Origin: Apostichopus japonicus
Lineage: Eukaryota; Echinodermata; Holothuroidea; Aspidochirotida; Stichopodidae
Reading direction: 5' to 3'
DNA: 64,000 nt
Assembly (NCBI RefSeq): GCF_037975245.1
Contig: NC_092582.1
Location: 6,304,001 to 6,368,000 of the forward strand
The notes under the pieces: generated by a model
The model's input: only the letters and a program-made list of their open reading frames with translations
Database searches by the model: none
What the model was told of the DNA's origin: nothing
Position numbers and translations under genes: made by a program
Shown: piece after piece, positions 45,656-58,182 of the stretch
Position numbering within the stretch: position 1 is the first letter of the stretch
How the letters are laid out: each line of letters begins with the position of its first letter

Positions 45656-46899
45656 ACGTATTATACGTATACACTGCTGTGATCCGATATTAAACAGCCT
45701 CGTTTATATGATGCATGCGCCAACATTTGTCGGTGAGCAGTTTTTGCGGCATCACCTCAGTCAATATAAGTATTCTTGGTACTGAAGGATGAGATCATGG
45801 TGGTATCTTGTTAGTATTTGCACAATAGAGTAATCACGCAACTACATTAGTTGCACTGTAATCAACAGCATACATGACTTAGCATGTGTTCTGACTGGGT
45901 GGTTCACCATAACATCATACATAAGGAACGCTCTTCTCCCCCCCCCCCCCCCTCGTTACATTGTTATCAAAAATGTATAATACCCAGGTTACGTATTATA
46001 TATCGTGTCGTGTTTCAATACATGCCACATACTACCCTAGACATCAAGATTACAAACATCATCTACGTCTGTCTACCAATATCCCTGCAAGGGTATGTCA
46101 GGAACCCGTTTAGAGTCTGATGATAGTTTGAGGCCCACATAAGGTATGGCTTATGTCTTTGTCCTATGTAGTACGTCCTTTGTCGTACCGCAGAACACCA
46201 AATGAAGTTCAGTTTTGTGACTCTTTTTGTGAGAGCTAAGGTCATCTTAGGTGCTAATAATTTCCTTCTAATTGAACCTGTGCGATTTTATCACCACAAA
46301 TGATCTTATGCATGGCTGCTGAGAAAACATGGCACGGAAACCTACTTCCATTTGCTACTACGCTTTATTCTTTCCCCTGTGTTTTGTTGTGAGAGGCAAA
46401 TAAAAAAGTGCGCAAAGTTGACCTTTTGACACAAACTTATTAAAACAGTTAAAGCGAAAACTTCCTTTTTAGTATCGATCAGTGACATTTTGTTTTGTTC
46501 TGTCCTCGCCAACAAAGAAAAATAACTAAACAAAATGAATAACAATAGCTTATCGCTTTCTTATAATGCCCCTAAAAACAAAACCTCGCTTCTTCCCTCG
46601 ATGTATGGATACATTCCTCACAAAGATTGTGAACATTTCGCAAAACGTGTAGGAGCTCATCAAGGGGCGCCGCCAGAGCCAGATCGTGCCGCTGGGACGA
46701 TTATGCCGTTGTGGTCCCTTGCTTCCTTAAGTATATTATAAAAATGAGAACACAACATTCTTTTATTCCGTTTTTTTTTTTCCGGGGCCAATGCTGTAAC
46801 TATACCTGTCTCCCTTCCCGCACAAGTTAAAAACAATTAACCTTTGGCCAATTGTAACTTGTAACACACACCCAAGTTTGCACCATTCAGACAGTTGCT

Positions 46900-47160
46900 C
46901 CCGGGCACTGCAATGCGCAACATCTGCGCGTCCCCTTCGGGACTAGCTATAAGGTGTAGTCACAAACGGCGCACGCAACTATATATTTACAAGTTTACAT
47001 CACAGGCCCCCATTTATACACCTGGTTGAAGTGAGGCAAAGAAGATTAAGTACCTTACCCAAGGACACGAAGTAGTGATCTGGCCAGGACTTGAACCTGC
47101 AATGCTTAAGATCGCAAATCCATTTGCCTTTCCCGTCATCTGTAGATACTACCATGCAAT
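46900..47160 (-). mobile_element. SINE with conserved CCTTGGGTAAGG-type tail
   Basis: On the - strand a B-box-like GGTTCAAGTCC (about 47085-47095) is followed by TGTCCTTGGGTAAGGTACTT, CTTTGCCTCACTTC and CCAGGTGTATAAATGGG. This order matches a widespread animal SINE tail built around TGTCCTTGGGCAAGGCACTT. The A box is degenerate. It is probably inactive. Confidence 0.6.
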
Positions 47161-48189
47161 GTCATTGAATATATGTTGATTCTACAAGAAAAATACTGGA
47201 TGTAATTTTGTTCAGCAAAGGTCGACGCATAAGTCATTGCGCATGACCGGAAGTCTGGGATTTTGTCAGTTGGATCCTACTACGATTCAGTCCTGATATA
47301 GTTAAGAAGATGACATTCTGACAACGAGGCTTTCTAATCTTGCCCAGCCACGCGTTGTACAACAAGTCATTATTTTGTCCTGGCTGTTTATGACAGTTAT
47401 AGTAATTTTGCCAATGTGAACGGTTACATAAACATTACCATTAGAAGGTGGTTCAGATTGTGCATGATAATCTGTTCAGTTTAGCGGCTAAGCCTATACC
47501 TGCCTACATTAAATATGCCTGTATATGATACGTAAACAAGAACCATGATATTGCATATATACCTAGTATGTCTCCTTCTACCCCAGTAACTGTGGAAGAG
47601 TTCAAAAGTGATTTCACCCAGACGCCATCTTGTTATGATAAGAATGACTTCCAGACCTTTCCTCGACCATGGATGGTTACTATTATTTACGTTAAACGCA
47701 TATGAAGTATCTAGTCCTCTGTTTATGTTTCTTGTGCGAAACTGTGCTCCTTTATATACTTCTGTGCTCCCTTATATACGTCGAATGATAATCACTTGTT
47801 AAGGTAAGTGACTTTTGCTTAGAAATTGGTTTCAATGTAGAATTCGTGTCTCTTTAAGGAGACACATGTCCTCAACATTCAACTCAGCTTATATTACAGA
47901 TATCTTTGTAAAGTACAAGCAACTCTCCCAAACAGCTAAGAAAAATCTTGCTCCGTTTTGGAATATCCTAGTTTACCAATCGTGTCTGGGAGCCACAAGG
48001 ATAGATGAACCTTATTACTATTTCTGGGGTTTTTCTATTTTCATATATCCAAGGTAAAATGTTAACAGTGTTGTCACTAATATCAATGCTATCATTAGGT
48101 AAATGTTAAGAAATTCAATGTTTGAGATTCACTATTTGTATAAGGACCCATCCCCATTACATAAAATGAACCTCGAAATAAAATAAAGT

Positions 48190-48300
48190 TGTTAGCAAAC
48201 TGCTTATCCACTGTGTAAGCCTGTGTAAGAGAATGTGTAAAAGTAAGTTGGCCTGACGTTTCGATCCTAGCAGGATCTTCTTCAGGGGCTAAATGACAAG
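48190..48300 (-). mobile_element. Penelope-like/retrozyme-like terminal repeat with hammerhead-like core
   Basis: On the - strand CTGAAGA (48279-48285), one extra A, stem-loop GATCC-TGCTA-GGATC (48263-48277) and GAAAC (48258-48262) follow in order. Then come GTCAGGCCAAC, TTACTTTTACACATTC and a TTACACAGG repeat. CUGANGA, stem II and GAAA are the hammerhead core elements found in Penelope-like elements. The extra A before stem II departs from the consensus. Confidence 0.5.
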
Positions 48301-48465
48301 TAACAGTAACAAAGGGTACAAAACCACGCACAGAATACAGACAGGTTAATGAGCATGGTGAACACAAAAGAGATCGATGTAAGGGGATTAGTAGACAAGG
48401 GATGGGGAGAAGAACGAAAGAAACCAAATGGGGAAGAAGAGAGGTAGGAGATAAACTGTAGAGGG

Positions 48466-48588
48466 ATAAAGAGAGGATTAAGTGAAGAGGGTAGGGATGA
48501 AATAGGACAAAGAGAGGATTAAGAGAAGAGGGTAGGGATGAAATAGGACAAAGAGAAGATTAAGGGAAGAGGGTAGAGATGAAATAGG
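48466..48588. repeat. 41-bp tandem repeat, 3 copies
   Basis: A unit around GAGAGGATTAAG-GAAGAGG and GTAGGGATGAAATAGGACAA starts at about 48471, 48512 and 48553, giving an exact 41-bp spacing. It adjoins the palindrome at 48584-48619. Confidence 0.85.
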
Positions 48589-48619
48589 TTCATTTTCTAT
48601 ATATAGAAAATGAACCTAT
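48584..48619. repeat. 36-bp perfect palindrome
   Basis: ATAGGTTCATTTTCTAT, then AT, then its exact complement. It sits at the end of the 41-bp array, whose last unit supplies the ATAGG. Confidence 0.9.
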
Positions 48620-48659
48620 AAGAACAAGTAGTATACAGGAAGTACTATACTCCCTCAAC

Positions 48660-48870
48660 GATGTCAATGTTAGACTTGATCAAGTCTTCAACATTGTGTG
48701 GGGGTAGAGAGTATTAACTCTGTGATATGTTTCGAAAAAGAAAACGATTTTTGATCTGTTTGGATAAGTTGTTCGTGACATTTATGTCTATCACATAAAC
48801 CAATAACGATGGCGAGGGTTGCATCTTCCTTAAAAGGATACCATATCCTTCTCAAAGCAGCGTCGATGCA
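48660..48870. repeat. dispersed repeat related to 16870-16930 and 56620-56720
   Basis: AGACTTGATCAAGTCT is shared with 16872-16887, where CAACGTGGGAGAGG parallels CATTGTGTGGGGG. The part at 48780-48840 (ATAAACCAATAACGATG, GTTGC/TTGTGCC, CTTCCTTAAA) parallels 56655-56710. Confidence 0.45.
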
Positions 48871-51537
48871 ATTGACTTGTGCATTAATTTGGTAGAGCGA
48901 TATTTTTGTACATATTTCAGCTACTTCATGTTATCAAAAACAACTGCCGTTACCTTCGACAGGACTCAATATAGGCAATTGCACCCAATATTTAGTTCCA
49001 TAACGATATCATCAGATCATATGGCCCAATGAAGTTTTCAACCCGTATGTGATTACCACTAAAGTTTTTATTATATATATATATATATATATTTCTTCTG
49101 AAACTTCTGTTTTACTTCAATTTTTTTTTTACTATACGGGGAAGTAAAAAAAACACATCTTTTTCAGATTATTTCTAATCAAAGTGCTATATCAATTTTC
49201 ATTTTGATTTGAAATTTAAAGATGATCTTTGTTGGTAATGCATAAACTATCTCTCCAATCCCCTCTGCGGGATGTAAAGTGCGTGATTGTAACCCGACCG
49301 TTGTTATAGATACTTCATTATTATCCAATATGCTTCCACAATCCATGGCTCTTTGTGTCTTGGCCTTTAAGGAATTAGGTATACTCAATGCTCATGTATC
49401 TCAAAATGCCGGTTAACGTTGAAATTAAAACATGTTAACAGTTAGATGTTTACACAGTGAAGGACGATCTGTATACATATAGTGGTGATTATGACTAGTA
49501 GATCTGTCATATTGCTATGCGGCAGTTTGCAATCACCGAAACAATCCGTAATCACTAACGCAGTTTGTAAACGAGGTTGTGTCACGTTTTGTTATAACTG
49601 AAACACATTGTAATCAAGTTTCGTGATCAAGGTGATGAGATACATGATTTTTTTTTTATTATCGATGGTTACTGGGGGAAATTAATATATATATATATCT
49701 TAAAATTTAAATAAATACAGATGTTTCGTCCTTGACAAACATCATATATGCAGAAATGTCGTTTGGCGGATTTGAGTGTGAACCGAAAAATAACTCGAAA
49801 GTCAAAACAATATGAACAAGGGACCCCGTCAACAGACAGGATATAAAATATACTTTTCAATTGCCAAAAAACTTGAAATATGAACATGATGTTGTCATGG
49901 TGATATGTGACCTTGGTTCTCACAGTTATTTCTATCCACGGACCCCTTGCGACGGTGAAGAAATGCTCAAGGACCCACATATATATATATATAAGGAGAA
50001 TCACCAAATGACCTCATCCACACGATGCTTTGGGTTGGGGTAAGAAACAGTCGATTTCTTTGCCAGAGATGGCAACTGAGACTTCTTCTAATCAAGAATG
50101 TTAGTTAAACCTTTGACATGACTTTAAGGACCTCCGCTTTTTCCCGGGCCTCCTGCGGAGCCCTTTTGCCCTCACAGACCCCAAAAACATTTTTCACTGA
50201 CCCTTTGCGGTTGGGCGGATAACTTATAGAGAAAACTAGATCTTTACTGTCAAAGTCAAGAAGTGATGAAATGGGAAACATTTATTTCAGTCAAGGGCTA
50301 ACTAATACTTCATCGATTTTAAATGACTTTAGTTTAATTAAATTTAAGTAAGTAGTTAGAAAGTTTTCATTTGTTGACTTGATTACGGCTGCTTCATATA
50401 TATCCAACCACATACAGGCGTGTCTGGGATGAATTTGATAATCACCATGTATGCACAATGTTGTGGCAGTTTCGAGTATCAACAGAACGGTAACTCGCAC
50501 AACCTTGTGAACACAACTAATAGCGTCAAGTTACTTCTTCTGTTTAAGCCTGGTAATATCGAGAAAGTACTATTTTTAAGTGTATTAAAATGTTTTTGTC
50601 TGACGAAGATAAACAACATTTAATTGTATATTAAGCTGAATTTTGGACGATGTTTTCCTGTCATTGTAAGTTCAAACTTTAATACATATTAATATATAGA
50701 TTTACCTTCACCCCCCCCCTCCAATATTATGCTCGCTGTTAATAACGTTAACAGTTTTTCGATCATCGAGGATATTATTATAACATTTCTGTGCATGCAT
50801 GCATGGTTCTACGAATAAATATCTTTACCTCGTAAAAGCACGACTGCCCTTTGATAATTGCACTTTCTTCTTCTCATGACGAGGGAGGTGGAATAAAACA
50901 TATCTCATTTTTTTTAGCTACAGTGCACACAATTGAAGTTGAACTAACAAGAATGTCAAAAAAAAAATGGATACTCGGATATTAATGGGGTGATTGATCT
51001 TAACTCCAAGGTCAAATGTGTGCCCAATGTATTGCTCGGTTAAGTGCAAAAAGCTCTTATATAGGAAACTCCGGTTATTTACATAGGGTGACCATGTGTT
51101 GTGTACCCGGTAACTTATCCAAATAATCCTATACTGTTTCGTCTGCATATCCAGTGAAGTAGACAACCCATTCGGCGGCTCTCACTTTGTTTTTACAATA
51201 CTGTAACGTATGGGAAAAAATGTCTGTTTAGGTTTGTCTGATGTGTATTGTATATACACGCTACGTGTACTAACATTGACACCTCAGCAAGTTTAGAGAG
51301 CGGATGCTAGCACGCTGTGTGCTGTGGATGCGTTTGCTCTCTCTCTATCTCTCTGGCTTCTATTGAACTAGTTTTTCTACGTCTCATCGGAAACAATTTA
51401 GTCTTATGAGAGCTTATTTTTTACTTTTTAGAGTCCGTTCAAGCAAAAACTGTTGTGTTTTTATATACCAATGAAAACCATACCTTGAGTCGAATGTCAT
51501 AATCAGTTGTTTTATGCCAACAAATAATGAAATCTTT

Positions 51538-51754
51538 GTATTGTATTGTGTTGTATTGTATTGTATTATATTGCATTGTACTGCATTGCATTGCATTGTA
51601 TTGTATTGCATTGCATTGCATTGTATTGCATTGTATTGTAATGCATTGTATTGTATTGTATTGTATTATATTGCATTGTATTGCATTGCATTGTAATGTA
51701 CTGTACTGTATTATACTGTATTGTATTATATTGCATTGCATTGTATTGTATTTT
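51538..51754. repeat. (TTGTA/TTGCA)n pentanucleotide array
   Basis: About 217 bp of TTGTA, TTGCA and TTATA five-base units. Open frames of 60-100 codons on both strands are artefacts. Confidence 0.97.
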
Positions 51755-53267
51755 ATGTATAGGATAAATCATGGTACCGATTACGTTATCGAAGGTTGTG
51801 ACACTATTTAGTGAATCTTAGTATAAAGAAATATATTTACTTTATAAGTTATTAAGTTTTAAAGTTATTAATACATAGGATTTACTTTACTTTAGCTTTT
51901 GCGTGGAGGTGGATTTCGTCACAAAACGAATTGTTGAGGTCTGAACTATAATCTTCTATGTACCGTATACGCATTCAAATATACCAGAGGCGATCATGAG
52001 GGAAAATGAAACCCGCATGGCCTAAAAACACAAATAAGTTCCAAATGGAAGTGGAGCCATTCAATCATCAACCACTGGTAGCTTCTAATAGAGCTTTTCT
52101 TCTTACATTTTGACCTCTTAATTGATACCAAATTTGCCTAGGTTTGTTAAAATGGTTCCATATGAAGTATATAGGTAGATTAAATATAAGTAAATATAAG
52201 ACGTTCCACTAAAGCAGGTTATTACATGTCGTATAGCCAACACCAAAACCAGGATGCAAGATGTTCATAAATGCGGTCAGCAGTTCTCTACATCGCTCTC
52301 AAGTTGAGGGTTACCGTGTTTCTGTCTCTGTGAGAAAACGATAAAAAGAGAGAGACAGAGAGGGAGGGGAGGGGTTGGGTGGGGGGGGGGGGGAAGAAAA
52401 GACACCATGCAAACTCCTCTATATTCGCTATTGATTTTCACTTTTGTACCAGAAAAATGTAGGGCAGATGTTTTGAGACGGCCGATTGATGACGTCAAAT
52501 CACCGTCCTGCCAGTTTTCTCGGTGGGATGCCACAAATTCACATTCACTCCAAGATTTTCAATTTATTCTTGTCTAAAACGGCTCAGTGGCTTTATTTCG
52601 AACGCGTTTGTCTATTTGTTGATAGTTAATTTTCCGAAGCTGACTTATAGTATACAGACATAGGCTATGTGGCTGTATATAGTTAACTTACATAACCATA
52701 TAGCGTATATTAACCGTATTCAGAGGAGACACGAACCCATGCGTCACCATCTGTCATAAAGATATCTGTCATGCACAACTTACCCACAGAAGAAAATAAA
52801 TGGTTTCAGACAGATTTAGAAAAAAGAAAAACTCACAGACACGACTTTTAGACTAGGAAATCTCCAAAAGTTGTTCATCACAAAGATTTCTGACATTTGA
52901 GGTCAGGTAATGATGATAATTGAGTTTTAAGCTTTTTCTCTCTTTTAATTCCACGACACATTTTCTGTACGAAACTCTTAAAGTGATTTTTTTTTCATTT
53001 CCCTTTCCGAAAAACCTGATACACATTTAAGTGTTAGTCAGAGCCTATATAGCATGGATAGTAACAGAGGAGAAAAGAATGTAAACGTGTTTTCGGTGAG
53101 GCTCCTCTACTTTTAATAAGAATAAATAATTATAATATAATATAATTTAAATATCATATTGGAAAATGGATTACTTGTATCATGTTATCTATTGTTTGAA
53201 TTGCTTAATAGTAATTGGAGGGACTTTGTGTTGTGCTTGACTGTGTGTGTGCGCTTGTTTTTGCATT

Positions 53268-53428
53268 CAGACCATGGAAATGAAAAAAAGAATTCCAAGT
53301 CCTCAGATGTCATTTGAAAAGAATTACCACTTCCTCAGAAGAATTCTATATTGCTAAGGGACATTGTTACGATGAGGATATTTCGATTCGAACAATGGAA
53401 CAGAAAAAGAATGGGGTCCCACTATGAG
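53268..53428. mobile_element. diverged copy of the MITE at 38543-38695
   Basis: It has the same order of blocks: TTCAGACC, AAAAGAATT, AAGTCCTCAG, AAGAATTACCAC, TCCTCAGAAGAATTCTAT, a GGGACATTGTTA-like block, GAACAATGGAA and ATGGGGTCC. It also follows a (GT)n tract. Confidence 0.6.
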
Positions 53429-53504
53429 TGTTAAACACACTCGTGTGTATGGGATGTGTATAATCTGCCATGAATGAGTAATGTGTATTACTGACATTGC
53501 CCTT

Positions 53505-53527
53505 ACCCCCCCCCCCCCCCCCCCCCC
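53505..53527. repeat. poly-C tract
   Basis: A C run of more than 20 bases. Similar runs are at 18134, 45940 and 61827. Confidence 0.95.
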
Positions 53528-54793
53528 AATGTGAGCACGACGGATACCTCACTCGATTCTCGGCATTGACTGTTAGACTGCACGTGACTGAAGTGTCGTC
53601 ACAATGATATTTAAACTTTAACTTCACAATCTTTTCAACTTCGTTGGGATATGATATTAACGACTAAAAATGAATGTTAGCACCCCTCCCCATTTCAGCC
53701 GAAAACGTGGGGGGGGGGAGGAAGTACTGAAATATTACTGAGTACTGATAATAATATAAAGGCATCGACCAGTTCATGTGGTATCGATTTGAAACATACC
53801 TGTACAAATTTAATATAATAATTATAATAAAAATATAATGATATGATAATTTCACCACGGTGAACTCTCAAACATCGTTAGGTGAAAGTATTTGCCATGG
53901 AAAACACCACTTCCCACGATACATAGTTTTAACGTGTAACTTCTACACGAGTGATTCTAAACAAAACTTCGTACATGCATAATACCTATTACACATTATA
54001 ACCGTCATTCGATGTATATAGTAATTTGGTGCAATGTGTATATGCATCTATACAGTGAGACAGACGGACCGTGTTATAATCATTTCCCTTATGGTATCGC
54101 ATATGTGCCTTATATTCTCCCGATTAGGTACACTCACATGTATATAAATAATAAACCGATGAAGACATTTAATGGCAATAGCACGTCCACCTGTGGCTCT
54201 TCAAATTTGACCTGAGTGTATTGAGCGTTAACGCATGTGGGAATCACATAAAGGGATGAACCCCTATATTTATACCAAGCCGCTCGGCTTTTGTGAATTT
54301 ATAAACTACATTTAGTTCCAGTAAAGTGTGACGTTTGCAACCATCCATAACGTATAGTGCAAGGCTTTGGCTAGGGAGGTGGGGTGGGGTTGTGGGTGGG
54401 GGGTTTGGGGGAAGGTTTGGATGGCCGGGTTCTTTGAGAGCAACGCTTGAGTGCTCGAATAGCAGCACAGGTTGCGTTAACTCAATGACCGTGGGAGCTC
54501 AGGCGGTGCCAATACGTGTAACAAATTGCTAATGCCCCATCCCATATAGAGTACATGCCCCCCCCCTCCATCACCCAATGCCATGACTAGACCTACGGTA
54601 TATAACTACAATAAAATGTGTATCGTTGATACAAGTATGAGGTTGAATACACCAGTTGTGTATGTGTTATGCGCGTATATAAACTATAGGCCTATATGGA
54701 CCATATTTCACTATGAAGTTCTTTCATGCGTATGGTGTATAAAGGATACCTTTCCAATAAGACTTGTCTAGCACATATATGTATATGATCATT

Positions 54794-54796
<3 letters not shown>

Positions 54797-54849
<53 letters not shown>

Positions 54850-54850
54850 A
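54797..54850. repeat. (AT)n, left flank of palindrome
   Basis: AT dinucleotide tract with one ACAT interruption. Confidence 0.95.
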
Positions 54851-54883
54851 TATAACGAAAATCTACGTTTACTCCAAAAGAAA

Positions 54884-55019
54884 ATATTATTAGAGAAAAC
54901 CAGAGAAATAAGATATGACTCATAATTGACAAATAAGGAGTAAGTTTTACAAAATATTTTGTAAAACTTACTCCTTATTTGTCAATTATGAGTCATATCT
55001 TATTTCTCTGGTTTTCTCT

Positions 55020-55027
<8 letters not shown>
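54884..55027. repeat. perfect 144-bp palindrome between (AT)n tracts
   Basis: Symmetry about 54955/54956 holds without a mismatch over 72 bp per arm, with no loop (centre AAAATATTTT). The outer end carries the ATTATTAGAGAAAACCAG, AGATATGACTCA motif also found at 5667-5704. A perfect spacer-free palindrome is unstable in cells and hard to assemble, so either a recent origin or an assembly join is possible. Confidence 0.9.
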
Positions 55028-55087
<60 letters not shown>

Positions 55088-55088
55088 A

Positions 55089-55132
<44 letters not shown>
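55023..55132. repeat. (AT)n, right flank of palindrome
   Basis: About 110 bp of AT with a GTATGTATATATTT interruption. Confidence 0.95.
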
Positions 55133-55136
<4 letters not shown>

Positions 55137-58100
55137 AGATGTTGAGTCTCCGTAGGAAGTCCAGAAGTGAATAAATAGAAGGTACAACGACATTGTTTTA
55201 TTTTCGCGATCGTAGTTCAAATAGACTGCAGCTATACATATAAATATTCGTAATTAGTAGCAAACAGCTGCTTTGGAAAATTTCTAACTTTAAAGAAGAA
55301 TTATATACGCTAATGTGATTGGTTCATGTTTGTCTCCTGTCATCGAGCAAGAACCCCCCCCCCCCCCAACATTGATAGTGTAAACCGCCAGATGTCGTTA
55401 CTTAAACATACCCTCTGGCTACGACATGTGGTCTCACTTATTCCAGTTAATACCTCGATTTGAAGTAGGTAAAAAGCTTAAGTTAACAAAATCATCTAAA
55501 CACTGGGTATGTTAACGTATGCTGGCTTGATGGTAATGTCCTTCAAAAGAGAACATTACGTAACTAATTGCAAGTTAATCTGCACAATCTTTCCTGTTTT
55601 TACGTCATGGTGAGAAAGTTTCACTATGTTATCTATGTTTATGTACCTTAGAGGAAAATGAGCTTACAGCAGCTGTTCCAGGCTAATAATAGAATCAGTA
55701 AAATGTACTTTCTGTTAACGCACCTCGTTTGCGATGGGTTATGGTACGTATCGATTGATTGATTGATTTTAGATGGAGAGGGAGTCAACAGCAAGGGAAC
55801 ATGGATGCTTACGCCTACTCATAATTACCATTCAGCATTTAACTAATGTTGTTTAATAAACTCAGTATTCCCAGCTTTTGACGTTTGTTCCTTAAACCTG
55901 GTTAGATGCTTTATCTACTACTCTCTGCCCGTTTGGTTAAAAACGCACGTATCAGATGATGATGTTCACTGTATTCATCCACAGTGGATGGACTCGGCTT
56001 TATGCCTTATACAAGTGATCGTGTTAGAATGGTAATGTTTTCCTCCGGACAAGACTAAAGTTAATGAACACGAGCATTTTATGTAACCTTTTACTGCATT
56101 TGGAAAGATTCATGTTATATCATGATGCTTACAAGTAATTTTCCCTTTGGTGTCACCGCTCAGAAAGGATTAAATCAAATAAACCATTGCAACAGATGCA
56201 TGGTTAGTAATATTATTAATTGTTTCACTAACAACCGCTAGACAGAGAGGTAACATATGGACGTATATAGCAGTTAATAACAGGATTTGATATGATCTTA
56301 TCTTTAATATGACATAATTGTCTATTTGTGTTTGTCGATGAAATTGCATGTGGCAAAGATTATCACCTACGATTGTGTAAACAACTTTCTAAACATTGGT
56401 AAATTCCTCTCCGGGAAATCAATAAACTATTAAATTAATATAAACTATTGAATTAATATTTTAGAGTCAGCATTATTTTTAAGCCATCTCCGTTACTGAA
56501 AATAAACATAGAAAATAAATCAATAAAATCATAAACAAATATTGAAAAATCATCAACAAATATTGTAGCACAACATGTGGCTCGATCATGCCATATTTTA
56601 TATTTTTTCTCAGCTGATTGAGGGAAGTTATTCATGACAGTTATAGCTATCGTGCAAATAAACCAATACTGATGATGCGGTCAGGATTGTGCCTCCTTTA
56701 AGTGAGGCTAGACAAACGTCATATGTTTCTACTTTGGTATAAACGTTTATCGTGGCAATAAATACCATTATGTGATATGCAGTCACTCCAGCAATCTCTG
56801 AAGATGAAGGTGAGGTCAGTTTAGGTCAGGTGTATTTAACACCACCACAATATTAGTTATATATAAACCTTTTTTCCAGCGGTTTCTTCTAACAGGACAA
56901 TTTTTTGACAAGGTATACATTCAATCAAAATGCTAACACGTCTAACCACAAACTTACACCTTTTATAGATGGCCTTAAATTTGACAGAAATGTTATATGT
57001 CAAGTGACATATTTACAGTCGAGTTCTGAAACTGTGAAAGTTCTACAAAGGAATTCTGTTGTTTCTTTATAAAGAGTATACGGTTTCACCTGGAATAACG
57101 GGATGTGTTGGAATGTGATTTTAAGTTTTACTTTCTTATCTCCCCCAAAAAATATACGTTCACCGTGAAGGTTAAAAATTGAAACGATTTACAGGATTGT
57201 TTTAGACACATTATTCTCTAATTGTCGCCGTTTAAGACGTGTTAACAAACTAATTACTGGCAAACCCACCGCACGCGGGAGACGGTTTGATTTTGTGTGT
57301 GTGTGTGTGTGTGTGTGCATGGATGGAATTCACAACCTATTTCAATCGTTTTGGGGAGACCTTTATACCACACTATATAAATCTGTAATGGTTTTGTCAG
57401 TATCCACGAAAACCCTATACATGATAGATCTGCAACACTTCTCACATGTTTGCAATCATTTGTCCTTGGTTTACAGGAAACATTTCGTAAATTGCTGCTC
57501 AAATCTGATGACTGTCGGTTATAAAAATAGATAGATTATCTAGCTCCTAGATATGTAGATATGCCTAAAGTACGTTTATCTTTTAAAACTTACCGGAAAA
57601 GAAATGCTCCAAGTAAAATATGGGATTGGTGAGGGGTGGGTGGGGGGGGGCGGGGGAGTGGGTGGTTGTGATTCGGAGTTTTGTTGGTTTTGTGTAGCAC
57701 ACATGTGTGACTGCATATATTTAGAGATGTGTTCCTATATGCACATTTTCTCCAAAATATGTTTGAAAAATGGGTTTTTATCTGTTGACAGGAACTCATT
57801 GACTGTTTTGTAGTTGTCCTTTGTCGGCAAAAAGTAAAAAATAAATAAAACGAGAAATAAATACTTTCGGTGTCTACGGTGTAGTATACGCAACATACCG
57901 GAACTTCCATTTTGGTTACAGAATGTTTTGTACCAATCCGACTAATGCACCTTTGTGTAATACAATATTTATTTCTACGATAACGTACCACTGCTTTAAT
58001 ATGTTAGCCTATATGTATCATTCTGTATTGTGCTGTTCCATTATTGTGATACCTGTTTTCATGTCAATCAAGTGAAAAAAATGTTCCTCACACAATAAAC

Positions 58101-58150
58101 TAGAATACCAATAAACAAATCAGATATATTCATACAGGCTAATTTTGGGT
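55133..58150. other. no confident gene
   Basis: Contains a poly-C run at 55354, a (GT)n at 57293-57316 and G-runs at 57637. A short frame after a good acceptor at 57477 (ETFRKLLLKSDDCRL then stop) is too short to judge. Confidence 0.4.
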
Positions 58151-58182
58151 TTTTTCTTTTCATTCCTCTTTTTTACCCTCAG

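Noticed and set aside
45224-45674. 140-codon open frame of Pro-Val repeats
   Set aside because: Translation of a hexanucleotide array; all frames are open and none has a start or splice context.
51414-51811. Overlapping 60-100 codon frames on both strands
   Set aside because: Translation of a pentanucleotide array.
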